Assembly (NCBI GenBank): GCA_037013685.1
Contig: CM072886.1
Span: 67,718,433-67,782,432 of the forward strand
Reading direction: 5' to 3'
DNA: 64,000 nt
Source: Acridotheres tristis
Taxonomy: Eukaryota; Chordata; Aves; Passeriformes; Sturnidae
Shown: positions 38,901 through 50,471 of the stretch, piece after piece
Layout of the letters: each line of letters begins with the position of its first letter
How positions within the stretch are numbered: the stretch's first letter is position 1
Program-made: the position numbers and the translations under genes
Notes under the pieces: model-generated
Told to the model about the DNA's origin: nothing
Databases searched by the model: none
Seen by the model: the letters and a program-made list of their open reading frames with translations, nothing else

Positions 38901-41156
38901 GAAACTGTCCCTATTAACTATTCATGCCCTTGAAGTGAATGAAGTGAAGCACTTGCTTGGATGCCTGGCTGAATCAGGTAGGGTCTAATTAAGGAGGTAG
39001 ACATCCTTCTATCCTCATTCACCTCTCCCTCAGCCTTAATCCTCTAGTCACCTAAGTTTAATTTAAGAATCTGTTTTCAGGAGTTGAGCCCAGATCTGTC
39101 ACATCCAAGATTGCCACTAATTGCTATGTGTCAACAGCACTTAGAAAAATGAGCAATGAATCAAAACCACCAACCCTTCTGCCTGGATGACAGCTTTATC
39201 TTTACCAGCTTTTCAATGGGGTTGCTAGCTCTTTAACCACCCAAAATGGAAAATTGCATTGCCCAAAATCACTTAGAGATTTCTTCAGCCAGTCTGAACA
39301 CTTCCAAAGAAAAACTACTCATCTGGTAGATGAACATACAGTGTGACACCCAAGGTACAAAAGCACCCCAACCCAGACCCCATGAGGTAAGGCCACCCTC
39401 TTCCTCTGGCTAGCCTTGTCAGATGGTTGTGGCATTAGGGGATGTGAAAGCAGACTCAGAGAGTCTCAGGAAGATCAATGAAGATGTGAAGGTCACAGAT
39501 GGCACATGGCTGGTTTCAAAACTTCAGGAATGACAGCAAGGAAAGAGGTGGTGAAGGAAGAAGGGCAACAGAGCCAGCTGTAGAAGTTGCCAGAGAAATG
39601 TTTTGTTGGAGGCAGAGCAGAGGAGGAGCAGGATGACGCAAAGAGAAGCAACTGAATAAAGGACAGTACATGAGCAGTGGTGTCCAGAGGGATTCCTTTA
39701 CTGGATGTGCTGGTCTAATACTGATGTAATGAGCTAATTATGAAGCAAAAAGTCAGAATTTGTGTGAGAGGGCTGGAGGGGCACATAGTAGGTATTTGCT
39801 CCCATTAGAAAGGAGTTAAGATAGGGCTCCTGTTAATATTCTGTTAAGAGGATTAAACAAGACACGGAGCAAGACTGGACATGAGCCTGCTGAAGCTTTC
39901 CAGTTTGGTGACATAATGAGAGAAAAACTTGATAGCAATAATGATCTTTCTTTCCTCTGAGGAAAAACCACGATGAACAAAATAGGAATGAGATAAAAAG
40001 GCAGAAAGCTGTTCAAGGATGGTTGCAACCCCTAGGAACAACAGCAGAACCCAATGTCATCAGGCTCTCCCCCAGTGTTGCTGCTGCTTATTGCTATCAC
40101 TCGAGCGTGCAGTCTGTCTGCTCTGCCATACATGTTTCAGAGGCAGAAACACAGTGATGCTCTTTTTTTACAAACCTTTTTTTACAGGATTGTTAAGAAA
40201 TATTTAAAATATGTTAAGTGCCTCTTAGATGCTATAGAGACAGGTTACTAATCATTATTTTACTTGGCTGAATTTGACATGTATATTTTCAGAGATACCT
40301 CTGAAATGCCTGATATGTAAGGCCTTAACTAAAACAAACAAATAATCTACTGCAGGTTTTATTAGCAGGAGGGACAAATAAAAGGAAGAGGATGGCAAAG
40401 CAATGCAGAGATAATGTTGAGATTAAAGTAAGGAACAATATAAACATTTTGGCTGAGACAGAAGTAAAGTCAGCTCGGAGGAGAATTAAGGACATCAGGG
40501 CAATAGTTTTCAGATGTTGACATACATTTTCAGAACAATAAGGAAAGAAAACAGATAAGAGAAGACTGTCAGTTTTATGACAGTTCACAAATTCTTTACC
40601 TGACTGCTAGAGGAAAATAGACAGGAAAATAATCTGAAGATTATTCTTCCTTGAATGCTCCCATTTCATCTTCATGAGTTTTAATAAAGGCCACACAGTG
40701 ACATTGATGAGCAAAAAGATCCTTGAGGAAGGGAAGCACGTGTTTCCTCATGCAGATATCTGAACAGTTTACAGTCACAGGCAGCTCTGAACTTAAGAGT
40801 AGGAAATGAAGCTTGTATGAAAACTAAAGTGGAAGTGTGGGGCATTTAGGGGTTTGTGATCATGGTTTCATTAGACTCTAAGTGCTCTTTAGGGCAGGAA
40901 CACTTAGAGGAGTTCAGAAATGTTTTTGACTTTAAGAAAGCTGACTTTGGGAGAATGTGATATGCCCCAAGGAATTTTTACTGGAATCCTATGAAACATG
41001 GGAAACACAGAGCTGAATTTTTAAAAAACATCTGAAGAGACTGAAATTTAAAGCCGTCCCACTTAATTCCAAGGAGGAAAAAGGGTAACTGAGGCCAAAC
41101 ACAGTTAAGCAAAAATGCAAAATTTATATAAGTGACACATATAAGACTTGAGAAGA

Positions 41157-41182
41157 TGTATATATATCATATATATATATGT
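41157..41182. repeat. Short interrupted TA repeat
   Basis: TA dinucleotides are interrupted once by a C and run into GTATTTCATTTATAT. It is too short and imperfect to be a strong microsatellite. Confidence 0.8.
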
Positions 41183-41769
41183 ATTTCATTTATATCAGTG
41201 CTAGAAAGACCTTGGAGAAAAATTGCTTTAGGCATATAACAAAAGGAAGAAGTTAGCAAGTGAGTTAACTAACTTTCTCCTTTGAAGAAGAATAATAAGA
41301 GGCCAGATGAGTACTTAAATATTAGCATCATATTGTGACAGAGTTTCCAGGCTTGCTTGAAGGAAGGAAATTTGCATTGATGATGTATTTACATCCTCAG
41401 AATTACAGCCATGCCAGCCCATAACAAATGTGATGCATGGATTCAACCTGCAGTTCCTGCACCAGGCAAGCTGTAGGACAACTGCAGAAATAGGTGGGAG
41501 AAAAGGGGAAGAATTGTCTGTAACACATGCAGAATATTAGATTCTGAGAAAAATCACCATCTACACATGGCTGAAAGGCTTCTTTTATTTTTCTCTTTCA
41601 AACAATGATGTAAACTCCTAACTGAGAAATAAATACATCTATGTTCTGTGATGACAAGACAGACCAGTGAGACCTGGAGTTAATCCTCACTGTTGTAGGA
41701 AAATGCAACGAAATGGAGCAAGCTCCTATAAAACTGTTAACTTAATATTTGCCATGCAAAAATACCAGA

Positions 41770-41870
41770 AGCACTTAAACACCTTAATGGACAAAATTTA
41801 ATTAGAAGCGATTGTGCAATTCTTGGGGGAAAATTCATGCATATAAATTAATAGTAATTGTCCTGCTGAA
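41770..41870. promoter_or_regulatory. Candidate regulatory segment: C/EBP-like site with homeodomain cores
   Basis: TTTAATTA lies at 41797-41804 and the near-palindromic ATTGTGCAAT at 41811-41820, one base from the C/EBP consensus ATTGCGCAAT. An ATGCATATAAATTAAT stretch (POU/homeodomain-like) starts at about 41838 and a further TAATTG core follows. The density is suggestive, but each motif is short. Confidence 0.3.
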
Positions 41871-44800
41871 AGATAAGAAAATTAAAGACAGACCCTAACT
41901 CTCTAAAAATTACCCAACTTTTGGGGTTGAGAGACCTTGATGCTTATGACATTATGTACTGCAGGGCTGCTGGTTTCCAACTCGCCAAGCAGCTCATTGA
42001 ATTTCAGTTTTAACTTTTGAAAAAAAAAAATTATTTTAACATTATTTTTGTGAATGCCAATAGATTATTAAAATCCAAGTATACACTAATTTGCCTACGT
42101 ACAATATGAACATTCTGATTGTAAGTACAATACACTAGTGAGATAATTTCTGAAGTACTTACATTTCACAGGTGAGTAAACTGTGCTGGAAAGTGAACTT
42201 TACATGCCTAGAGCAGAAGGTGAATGTAAAGCATGACTTTTCTAGCCATGTGTTTAAAAAGCTTGCAAAATAAGTGAAAGCACCTTTCGTAGTGTATCAA
42301 GTTCAGTATAGAAAGCAAACGTGCCATGAAGCTCTTGTGGAAATTGTTAGTTTTAAGAAAGGAACAATTTTTTTTTTTTCCCAATCCTTGCAGCAGGTTA
42401 GACTCTGAAAACATTTTTAAAAGGGTCGGAAAATATAGTGATAGGAATTTGATAAAAGCTGAAAGAAATGATACTGATAGGTTTGTATTTGGCAAGACAC
42501 AAGGAAGGAAGGAGAAAGACAGGCATTAGAAGCATTAGCAGGAACAATTCCCAAGGCCAGTAAATATCAAGGGGCCCCGCAGCAGTCAAAAGCAGAGTGA
42601 AGAGATTTAGAGCCAAGGCATTCAAAGGGTCTACTTAGTTTGACCAGAAGACTGTCTCACATTTCAAGGTTTCTTCTTCAGTACAGCTAAGCTTTTCAAT
42701 GGGAGGCCTTGACCCCAGGGATCACTAACTGAAGAAAACAAATGTGTTTTCAAATGAATGTATTGGCACTGTCAGAACTGACTGTACACAAGATTAAATT
42801 ATGTTTATTTTCAATTTCCAGAATACCATGTTAAATTTTAGAGAGACAGACAGACGGAAATGTTTCCAAATAAGACATGAGAGTCTGAGCATCAGATTTT
42901 CTGTGTCAGCTGTGATTCAACAGCAGAATTCCTGTTAACTGAACTGGCTAAGCCTCCTCCCAAAATGTCAACCTGAGGCTTTTTTGCCTTCAGCAGTATT
43001 GGTACAAGTGTCAGCAGGGGACACGTGCTGTCAGTCCATTTTAATTATTTCATTGCTCTTCCTTGCGTTCTTGTGATGGATTGGGTTTTGGTCTAGTATT
43101 TTGAATTGCACAGATGTGATTCCCTGAATGAAACAAACAGTTTTCCTGCCTTTGACAAGGAGTGGAAATCAAATTAGAATGAAAAAAAAAAAAAGGAAAG
43201 AGTGATTCTGGGTATCCATCCTGAGATGATCTAAAAAGGAAACTGATTGCAGAAAAAGGATATCATCTCCTCAGAGAGGAGTTCCCTCATAGCTCCCCTG
43301 CATGCTCCTTAAGACAAAGGTACTTGACTTTGTGCTCCTACTTTGATCATGCTTGAGCAGCTTCACAGCCTTCCCGGGTTCCACAGGAACCAAGTCAGGA
43401 CTGCATTAAAAGCAAGGAAAGATGGGGGTACTGGAAGATAGAGATGGAGCCCTCATTCAAGGGAAGGCAACCTATTAGAAAACAGGTGATTTCAGATAAA
43501 CATCAGACATCTATTGTGGTTATACACAGTCCTGTTTCAAACCCACATTCCACTCTGTATTTGAATTCCTCTCTATTCTCATGTATGAAGCCACTAGAAA
43601 TGACGAGTACTCCTGAGGGGTGTGTGCTTGTGCACTGTCCCAAAACAGTAAGTATAATGAGCTGAATTTAAAACCCAGAAACTGTGCTCCCAGAAGGAGA
43701 TCAATAGGGACAGGGAGGAAGAAGATCACGGGCAGCACTGTTTCAGCAGAAAACAAACTAAGCACATGAATAACGTGAAACTACAGCGAGGACTTCCAAG
43801 GAGCTACGTAGTAATCATGAATTTTGAGGAGTGAATATGTACCTGTTAGTAAGGGGCATGACAAAGCAGGAAAGTGGGTCTCACAAAGCACAGACTTGTT
43901 GGGTCAAGTGTCCTTTTCCTGTTTGGCAAGTCCTTTTGTCTCTGTCCTCCTTATCATCCTGACACCTTACCACAGCACGGAATGACAGACAGCTCTTAAT
44001 GACTTCCTAGCATTTGATTCTGATACACAGGTCCAGCCCTTTTTAACATGAAAGTCTCTGTTCCCCTCTGAATTTCAGTTTGAGAACCCATGCCCACTTC
44101 CAAACATGCAGCCTCCCACTCCCACCCTGCAATCTGTGTCAACAACACAAAGGTGCTCTTGTCACCCCCTTGCTTGAATCACACAGTTCTTCTGAATGGA
44201 CACACTGACAGATGATGCCGTGTCAAGCAGCCAGTGGCGCTTGTGTCACTTTCCCCAGGAGGGGAGAAATCCTCTGCTGGGTACACCCACTCCCACATAG
44301 CACAACTAGGGCTACTGTTCCCTATGTCCAGAAACCAGGCTTCACCCTGTACCATCTCTGTGCATTGCCACGGTCCTGCCTGACCTGGAAATACTGTTGA
44401 TTTTTCCCTCTCCCAGAATTCTCATTAGGTGGTTGGAGCACAGGGGTTTGGGGTTTGGTCCTGCCAGCAGCATGTGCTGGATTAGCACCCCTGGTAGATT
44501 TAACTGAGGCATTCCTGGGAGTAACGATGTGTTCTGCAAACGAGCATTTGCTGAGTGAGACCCTGCAAAGCACACGAGCACATCTAAACCAGCATTTTGC
44601 AGCACCCACGGTTACAAAGATGTACGCTGGACAGGGGATACTCAGTGGCTGGAGTTGAAACACTACTGTGAACCACACAAGGTGGTACTTCTTAATCAAA
44701 CCCACCAGTGCCCACCTTCTTCTGCTTCCCCTGCTTGCAGCTGGAGAAGGAATGACCATATTCCCATTCACAGGGAGCTGTTTTATGCTTTGTCTTGTTT

Positions 44801-45027
44801 CCCATAGGATGTTTTATCCCCCTCAGCACTGCCTCTCCCACTCAGGGAGGGTGACCAAAGAGGAGCAGCATCTCTGTGAGAGAGCACCCGCTCCTCCCGC
44901 CTGCTCCTTGTTTCTTCCCAGGTAGCTGGCTGTGAGGGGCCAACAAGCAGGCTCATTTAGAGCTCTAAAAGCTGGCAGCAGGAGTGCAATTAAGCCGTTT
45001 TCACAGACTGCTGGCCAAATGCAGCAA

Positions 45028-45064
45028 TTTATTGGCTGAGTGATTGGATTATTCATTTGCAAAG
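45028..45064 (-). promoter_or_regulatory. Paired CCAAT boxes and AATAAA just inside the last intron
   Basis: On the minus strand, CCAAT occurs at 45043-45047 and 45031-45035, twelve bases apart, with an octamer-like TTTGCAAAT-type sequence at about 45055-45063. AATAAA at 45028-45033 lies only 54 nt past the exon end. The hexamer could be a chance intronic poly(A) signal. No function is shown. Confidence 0.25.
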
Positions 45065-45086
45065 CCAAGTGAGGGCTTTTTCTTAC

Positions 45087-45183
45087 CACTTCAGTTGGCC
45101 TGTAGTACTTGTGATTGACTGTCACATGAATCTTGCCAGTCTCTTTGCATCGTCCCACTTCATTTTCATTCTTCCCTTCCCAC
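45087..45183 (-). CDS. GMDS: GMDS coding exon (probably penultimate), GDP-mannose 4,6-dehydratase
   Basis: The minus strand encodes one base completing a Val codon, then 32 codons running from [17 protein letters not shown] through IHVTV to [10 protein letters not shown]. The RCKETGK and YYRPTEV blocks are hallmarks of the GMD family C-terminal domain, which helps bind the GDP-sugar. The acceptor is TTCTTTACAG/GTGG and the donor GAAGTG/GTAAGA. The exon ends in phase 0, so the next exon should start directly with the family sequence DFLQGDC. I could not find that exon between 1 and 45086. Differences from human as I recall it are I for V in GKIHV and NH for DL before KYYRP. The frame stays open for 87 codons into the following intron, which matters only if the intron is retained. 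Confidence 0.96.
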
Positions 45184-47220
45184 CTGTAAAGAAGATAAAC
45201 ATTTAATCAACCCATAATTACTTTAGTGCTCTGATCTTACCAACATTTGGCCGGCTTTCATTTACTTGAGGCTGGTGTCAATTCTCCCTGCAGGACAGTA
45301 TAAACTCATTAGCTAAAGGAACAAAGGGAGAGTTTAGACTTGAATAGAGTAACAATGGCTTTTGAAGTCTCTTTGTTTTGGTTTTTGATTCAGTGGAAGG
45401 TCTAAAATACAGGACTTCCAAATTAAACACATAATGCTAAGGGAAAATAAAATGTCCTGATTTCAGAATGTCTCATGTATCTGCAAATAAATATGACAGT
45501 GAGGTTTTTCATTTGTGGATTGGTTCAAAGCTGTTTTCTTAAAATATTTTTAATTCTTGTATTTTGGCCAATATTTTCAGGAACTCTTTAATCTGTTAAT
45601 TTTATAGACGTGAACCTCTGTTTGAATAGCATTAAGATGCATAATTTAATTTGTGCTTAACTAGAAAAAACAAACCAAAAACAGTTCTTGGGATTTTGGT
45701 CCTACCTCGACATGGCACTCCACATACATGTATTGTAAACTCTACTTGCTACCTGTAAGCTGAAAGCCAGCTCCCTTCATCCAAATTATTTTCATATGTG
45801 TTGAACAGCCTGCAATTTGCTGTAATTTATGTGATCTGGTTGTGCTTTCCTTAGAGACTGTCCTGGTTTCAGAAGCAGCAGAAGAGGAATGGCTTGGTGG
45901 GTGACTAGCTCTGCCTTCAGGGAGGTCAGGCTGCAGCCTGGAAGCCTGGGGACAATGCTCCCACTCCAAATAAATGCTTCAGATGACACGTGTAGGAATG
46001 TACATAGGTGCCTCAAACTTCATCCACTGAATATACAAAATCCAGAGTTATGATTGAAATTCTTTCCACTCTTTGCTTTTTGCTTTTAAGTATATACCAT
46101 GGGGCTCTGAACCAGCTTGGCTTAAAAACGTGATGATGAAATTCACTAGCTTTTTTTATATTTAAGTAAAATGTGTATAAATTAAATTAGCACTGTGATA
46201 TAGGCTATTTAGCCTCAGTCACCAGCAAGGAAAGAAAAGCACCTCTAGCCTCCCACTTACTAATGTTTCTCCCAGCTCTTGGGATTTTGTCACAGATATG
46301 ATTTCTCCTTGCTCCCCTGCCCCCTCAAGCTCCTAGAAGAATCTAATTCTTTGATAATATCAGCCTTCATTTTTGAGTTTCTAGCCCTGGGGGCTAAGGA
46401 GAAAAGTCTGAAAAAGTGACCTCTTGAGTATCCATGAAGGTTTTAACACTGAAAGGCAGAAGGAAATAACAAATATGCATCGTTTTTAAATCTCACGAAT
46501 TTTTAAGCACAACTCATGACTTTCGAATGACTAGCAAAGCCTGTAGGATGCTTGATACTGGGAACATTTCACATTGAAATATTTTCCTACAGATAATAGC
46601 GACAGTGAAGTCAGCTGTTAATGGGCATGCCATGATGCTAAAGATGATTTATAATCTAAATTTTCTTTCTTTGCATTTGCTCTGTTGTGAGCCTGAACTG
46701 CAAAGTTTTCATTCAGAAGCCAAAACTAACATTAGTCCCTCCCTTTAAAGGGCAGAGGGTAAAAATGTGCAGGACTCAAATGAGTTTAATAGAAAACTGA
46801 CCGTCACCAGTAAAACAACAGGAAGCGCTTAGATCAGGAGACGTCAGCTGCTGTTGGAGGTCACTGAGCACAGAACCCCATTTAACACCCAAAAGGCTCC
46901 AGAAGGCTCAGCCGAGCCAGTAAAGACTCACTTAATGTCGCTATCAAAGTTATATAACAATAGAAATCGCTTGAGAAGAAATCTCCACCCGTTTTGCTCA
47001 GCCCAGTAATGTGAAAAGTTCACAAGGAGAAAAAAAAAAAAGAAGTGCTCATTGTGAACAAAGTAACATTTGATAGCTGCACTTCCAATTACTCCTGGCA
47101 CCTCCATGCTCACAGCTGGGATCATCATACAGCTGATAAAAGGGACAGTGCAGGGACCAGCCTGACACCAGGACCAAGACATCCATTTTCCCAACCAACT
47201 CCCTCTCCCTCAAACCACAG

Positions 47221-47745
47221 GGCAAAAGAAAAAAAAACACCACAACCACCCTTAATTTATAGTCAAATCGCAGCCAGAATTGTTGACTGGAAAATGTCAT
47301 GCCAAATTATCCTGAAGCACAAGCATGGTGCAAGGGGCACGGGGAGCCCTCGTGTCGTGCTGTGGTTTCAGCTAGCTCCAGCCACAAAGGCTACCCAGCT
47401 TCCTGCTCCGCACGGCAGATGCTCACCCAGGCACGGAAACAGCCCCGTGCAACTTGGAGGAAACACCAAGGATCTCTGGCTGTAGAAAGTTTGGCTCATC
47501 AGGACTGGGCTAAATGTATAGAGGATGGGCAGTGGATCCCCCGAGCCTAGCTGGTGCCAAAGCCCAGAGCTCCCAGGCAGGCACCTGCTGGCCTGGCACA
47601 GGCTTTGCCCAAAATGCTGCTCCTTGAGCCCCTGCAGCGAGGGCACTGCCTGTCCCACACTGTGCAGCTTCACCCTCCCACTGAAGCAAGGGATGCTGAC
47701 AACCTCAGCTGTGTGCCAGCATGTTCTGCACCTGGAGAAGGATGG
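47221..47745 (+). other. GC-richer block with exon-like boundaries, antisense to GMDS
   Basis: A pyrimidine-rich run ending CAAACCACAG at 47220 and a donor-like GATGG/GTGAG at 47745/47746 bracket a block with about nine CpGs in 300 bp. The block contains parts of two plus-strand ORFs of 146 codons with no recognisable domain. It may be a non-coding antisense exon, or simply a GC-rich patch with fortuitous splice-like borders. Confidence 0.2.
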
Positions 47746-48073
47746 GTGAGAACACAGAACTGCAAAGCAGGTTTGATGGCTTTGCACCTACACTTCCATG
47801 TCACTGCTGGAGATGGGTGCTTTGGGATTGCTGGGGGTGATAGTCAGTGGTCAGCTCTGGTGGACTCCACTGCCGTCACTAGCCTCACAATTTTCCATAA
47901 AACTAAGATTCAAATGTATAAGCAGGTTTACTTGCTTCAAAAATTCTTCGCATCAAGAGCTTTTAAACTCTGGATTTACAGTGGGATGGAGTGAGGGATG
48001 CCAAAGGTGTGATGCACAGTGGAGTACATTTAATTTAAGGCTAATTTAATATCTACTATCATTAACATATCAC

Positions 48074-48086
48074 TATTGTTACAATA
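48074..48086. promoter_or_regulatory. SOX-type inverted repeat
   Basis: TATTGT-T-ACAATA is a perfect inverted repeat of the SOX core ACAAT with a one-base centre. It sits in an AT-rich stretch with several ATTA/TAAT cores. The known SOX dimer sites I recall usually have a wider spacer, which weakens the case. Confidence 0.2.
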
Positions 48087-50419
48087 CTTATTATTATCAG
48101 CGTCGATGAATGCTTCTTTGGCATGACCCTACACCTGGTAGGGTGTGAGGTGGGCAGGGAAGGAAACAGGGAGCCAGGATAATTGAAGAGGGGTGGGAAT
48201 AGCACTGCAATGGACCAAATGGTCTGGCTGTAATTAAGGAGGAAAAAAGTCGAAGTACATATATTTTTGAGGCTGTGAAGAAATCAAATAAAAATCAAAA
48301 TTTTCACAGAAGCAGAGAGAAACTGAACAAGTATATGCATTTCATCTCCTTGCTTGATCTTTACATAGAAATAGAACCCACAGCATAAAAAAAATAATTC
48401 AAAACCACTAGAGGCTACAGCTGCTCAGTTTCTTTATGAAAAATAAAATTATCATGGTCACCTTTATAATGAAATAAATGCCAATAGAAAATATTTTCAC
48501 ACTTGAAACTGAACAGTAAATTAAACTGTATGAAGATTTTGCTTTTCCTCCACAGCTAATATGATATACTGTTTGTGTAGATTTCTCAGATCTGTGGCCT
48601 GATTTCTGCTACACACGAAGTTAAGCCAAAGCACTTCATTCTGTCCTGGCACATTATAAACAACAAAACTGACACCATATAACAGACCGTTAATATCTTT
48701 TGCAAGTAATCTTCTGTAGGGAAACTTTAAATATGACTCTTCATAAGCTCCTTTGCCACCAATTCAACCACCAACCTTGCCAGCAGCTCTGATACATCAA
48801 AGTAATCATATATACATGGATTGCTTAACCATGACCTTGTGCTTAAATCAAAAGCATGCTACCATAAAGGAATGTATTAATTTTTGTTTTCAAAAGTTCT
48901 GATGAATCGGGTATTCAATATTGTTTTGGTTTTTTTTATTAGTCCAACAGTCCAAGCATTGTCAAGCTCAGACTTAAAAAATTTAATTGCAACTCTCCAT
49001 ATAACAAGACAATAAAAAAGAATACATGCTAGGCTCCCTATTTTTTTTCTTTCCAGTTCATTGGAAAGTTTTTGAAGTTCTGTCCCTTTACTCCAATTTG
49101 TGAAAGTTGGTTTTGGGAAGAAACTGTTTTCTCAAAGAATATTAATGCTTCTGTGAAAATAAAAGCATTATGGAAAGAAAAGTTTTCGTTTCAAATAAGT
49201 TCCATTAGTGTCACCCTGATACAAAATTATATTATTAATGCCTAAAAGAGAGGCTTTTACATTTTCAGAATGGATTTCTTTTCTTTCTTTCAGAATGGCT
49301 TAAAAATTCTAACTTAAGTTATTCTTTCTTTAATGGAGGTTAGGAAAAAAACAAAGAAGTCCAGCTGACCTGAAATCAGGTATTTTTCCAAATTGCATTT
49401 ACGACAAATATTTTCTTTTAATTTCAGGGGTGGGATATATGGAATTTCCCAAAAAACACCGTATTTCATTCTTACCTAATCTTTCTATTGGAGAAACTCT
49501 CATACCTGTTATCTAGTCACATAATTAGACTATTACAGTCTTCAGGCCTTAATTTCAATGCTGAAACAGTAATCGTGTCTGCCTGCAGATAAAACCTTGT
49601 ATCATAAGAAAATAATGAGGGCCTGCTCAGCTGAAAGAATTAATTCTCCAGCTGAGGTGGGTTAAATGCCCCCTGAAATATATATACTCTGTTTTGAGAA
49701 TGATGACAAACCTGGTGCAGTCCAAAGTGAGAAGTGTTTTTTGTGAGGGCTCACCCAGGCCAGCATTCTTCACTGACATGGCTGGGTTCCTTTCAACTAC
49801 CTCTCTTCAAAATGCCTCCCGTTGCTGTATGAGATTCTGTTCCTCTCCTCTTCATCTGAAAGCTTCTCATTTTCTTTTCTAATTTAAATACAACACACAG
49901 CACCAGCCAGCCAACAATTTTTGGTGGGCAAAAGCCAGATCTGGAAATAGCGGCTGTTTTGCTGATGACTGCTGATGGCTCCTCCTCCATGTCCCACATG
50001 CTTTCCATTCTTACAGCAATCCTTCAAATCTCATGTGTTTCTGTAACCCAGCCTTCCATTTTAAGATAAAAAGAAAAAAACAAACAAACAAACCCGCACC
50101 AAACAAACCAGAAAAACTCTTCTCCCTTGGTTCAATCTCAGTTCAACTTTCACTGTCACTGAAGAGGCCACAGGAGTTCACCTCATAAGACCTTATAGCT
50201 TGTCTGCAAGCTTCCCTGTTTTAGGCTGATCTTTTATAAGACCAACTAGCATGTTAGTTAAGATAAAATTTGTATGTAGAACCAAATGACTAGAGTAAAA
50301 TATTCATTTTTTCTGAATTAATTCTGATCCTGGAAGCAATGAATATTTCTGTAACAAATGTGCATGCATTTCTATATTAATAAAAACCACAATAAATCTT
50401 TCTGCAGCTTGGACAGGGC

Positions 50420-50471
50420 TTTTTTTTTTTTTGGTTTTTTTTGGTTTTTTTTTTGTTTTTTTGTTTTTTTT
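50420..50471. repeat. T/G-only tract with T runs separated by GG or G
   Basis: All 52 bases are T or G. T runs of about 6-12 are separated first by GG and then by single G. About 310-340 nt upstream lies a (CAAA)n-like patch (50078-50110) of opposite strand composition, so the two are roughly complementary low-complexity sequences. Confidence 0.9.

Larger units (their letters stand above)
31145..45086 (-). other. GMDS: GMDS last-intron segment next to the penultimate exon
   Basis: The minus-strand intron begins at 45086 with GTAAGA. The sequence is mostly AT-rich and unique. It contains A and T runs flanking 32866-32942, a TA-rich patch at 41157-41182, a motif-dense segment at 41770-41870, a GC-richer block at 44200-44900 and paired CCAAT boxes next to the exon. 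The longest ORF on the gene strand (44322-44771, 149 codons) has no recognisable domain and no splice context that I can defend. Confidence 0.7.

Noticed and set aside
44322..44771. 149-codon ORF on the GMDS strand in the last intron
   Set aside because: No family resemblance and no defensible splice acceptor. A comparable overlapping ORF exists in another frame, which suggests low stop density from GC content.
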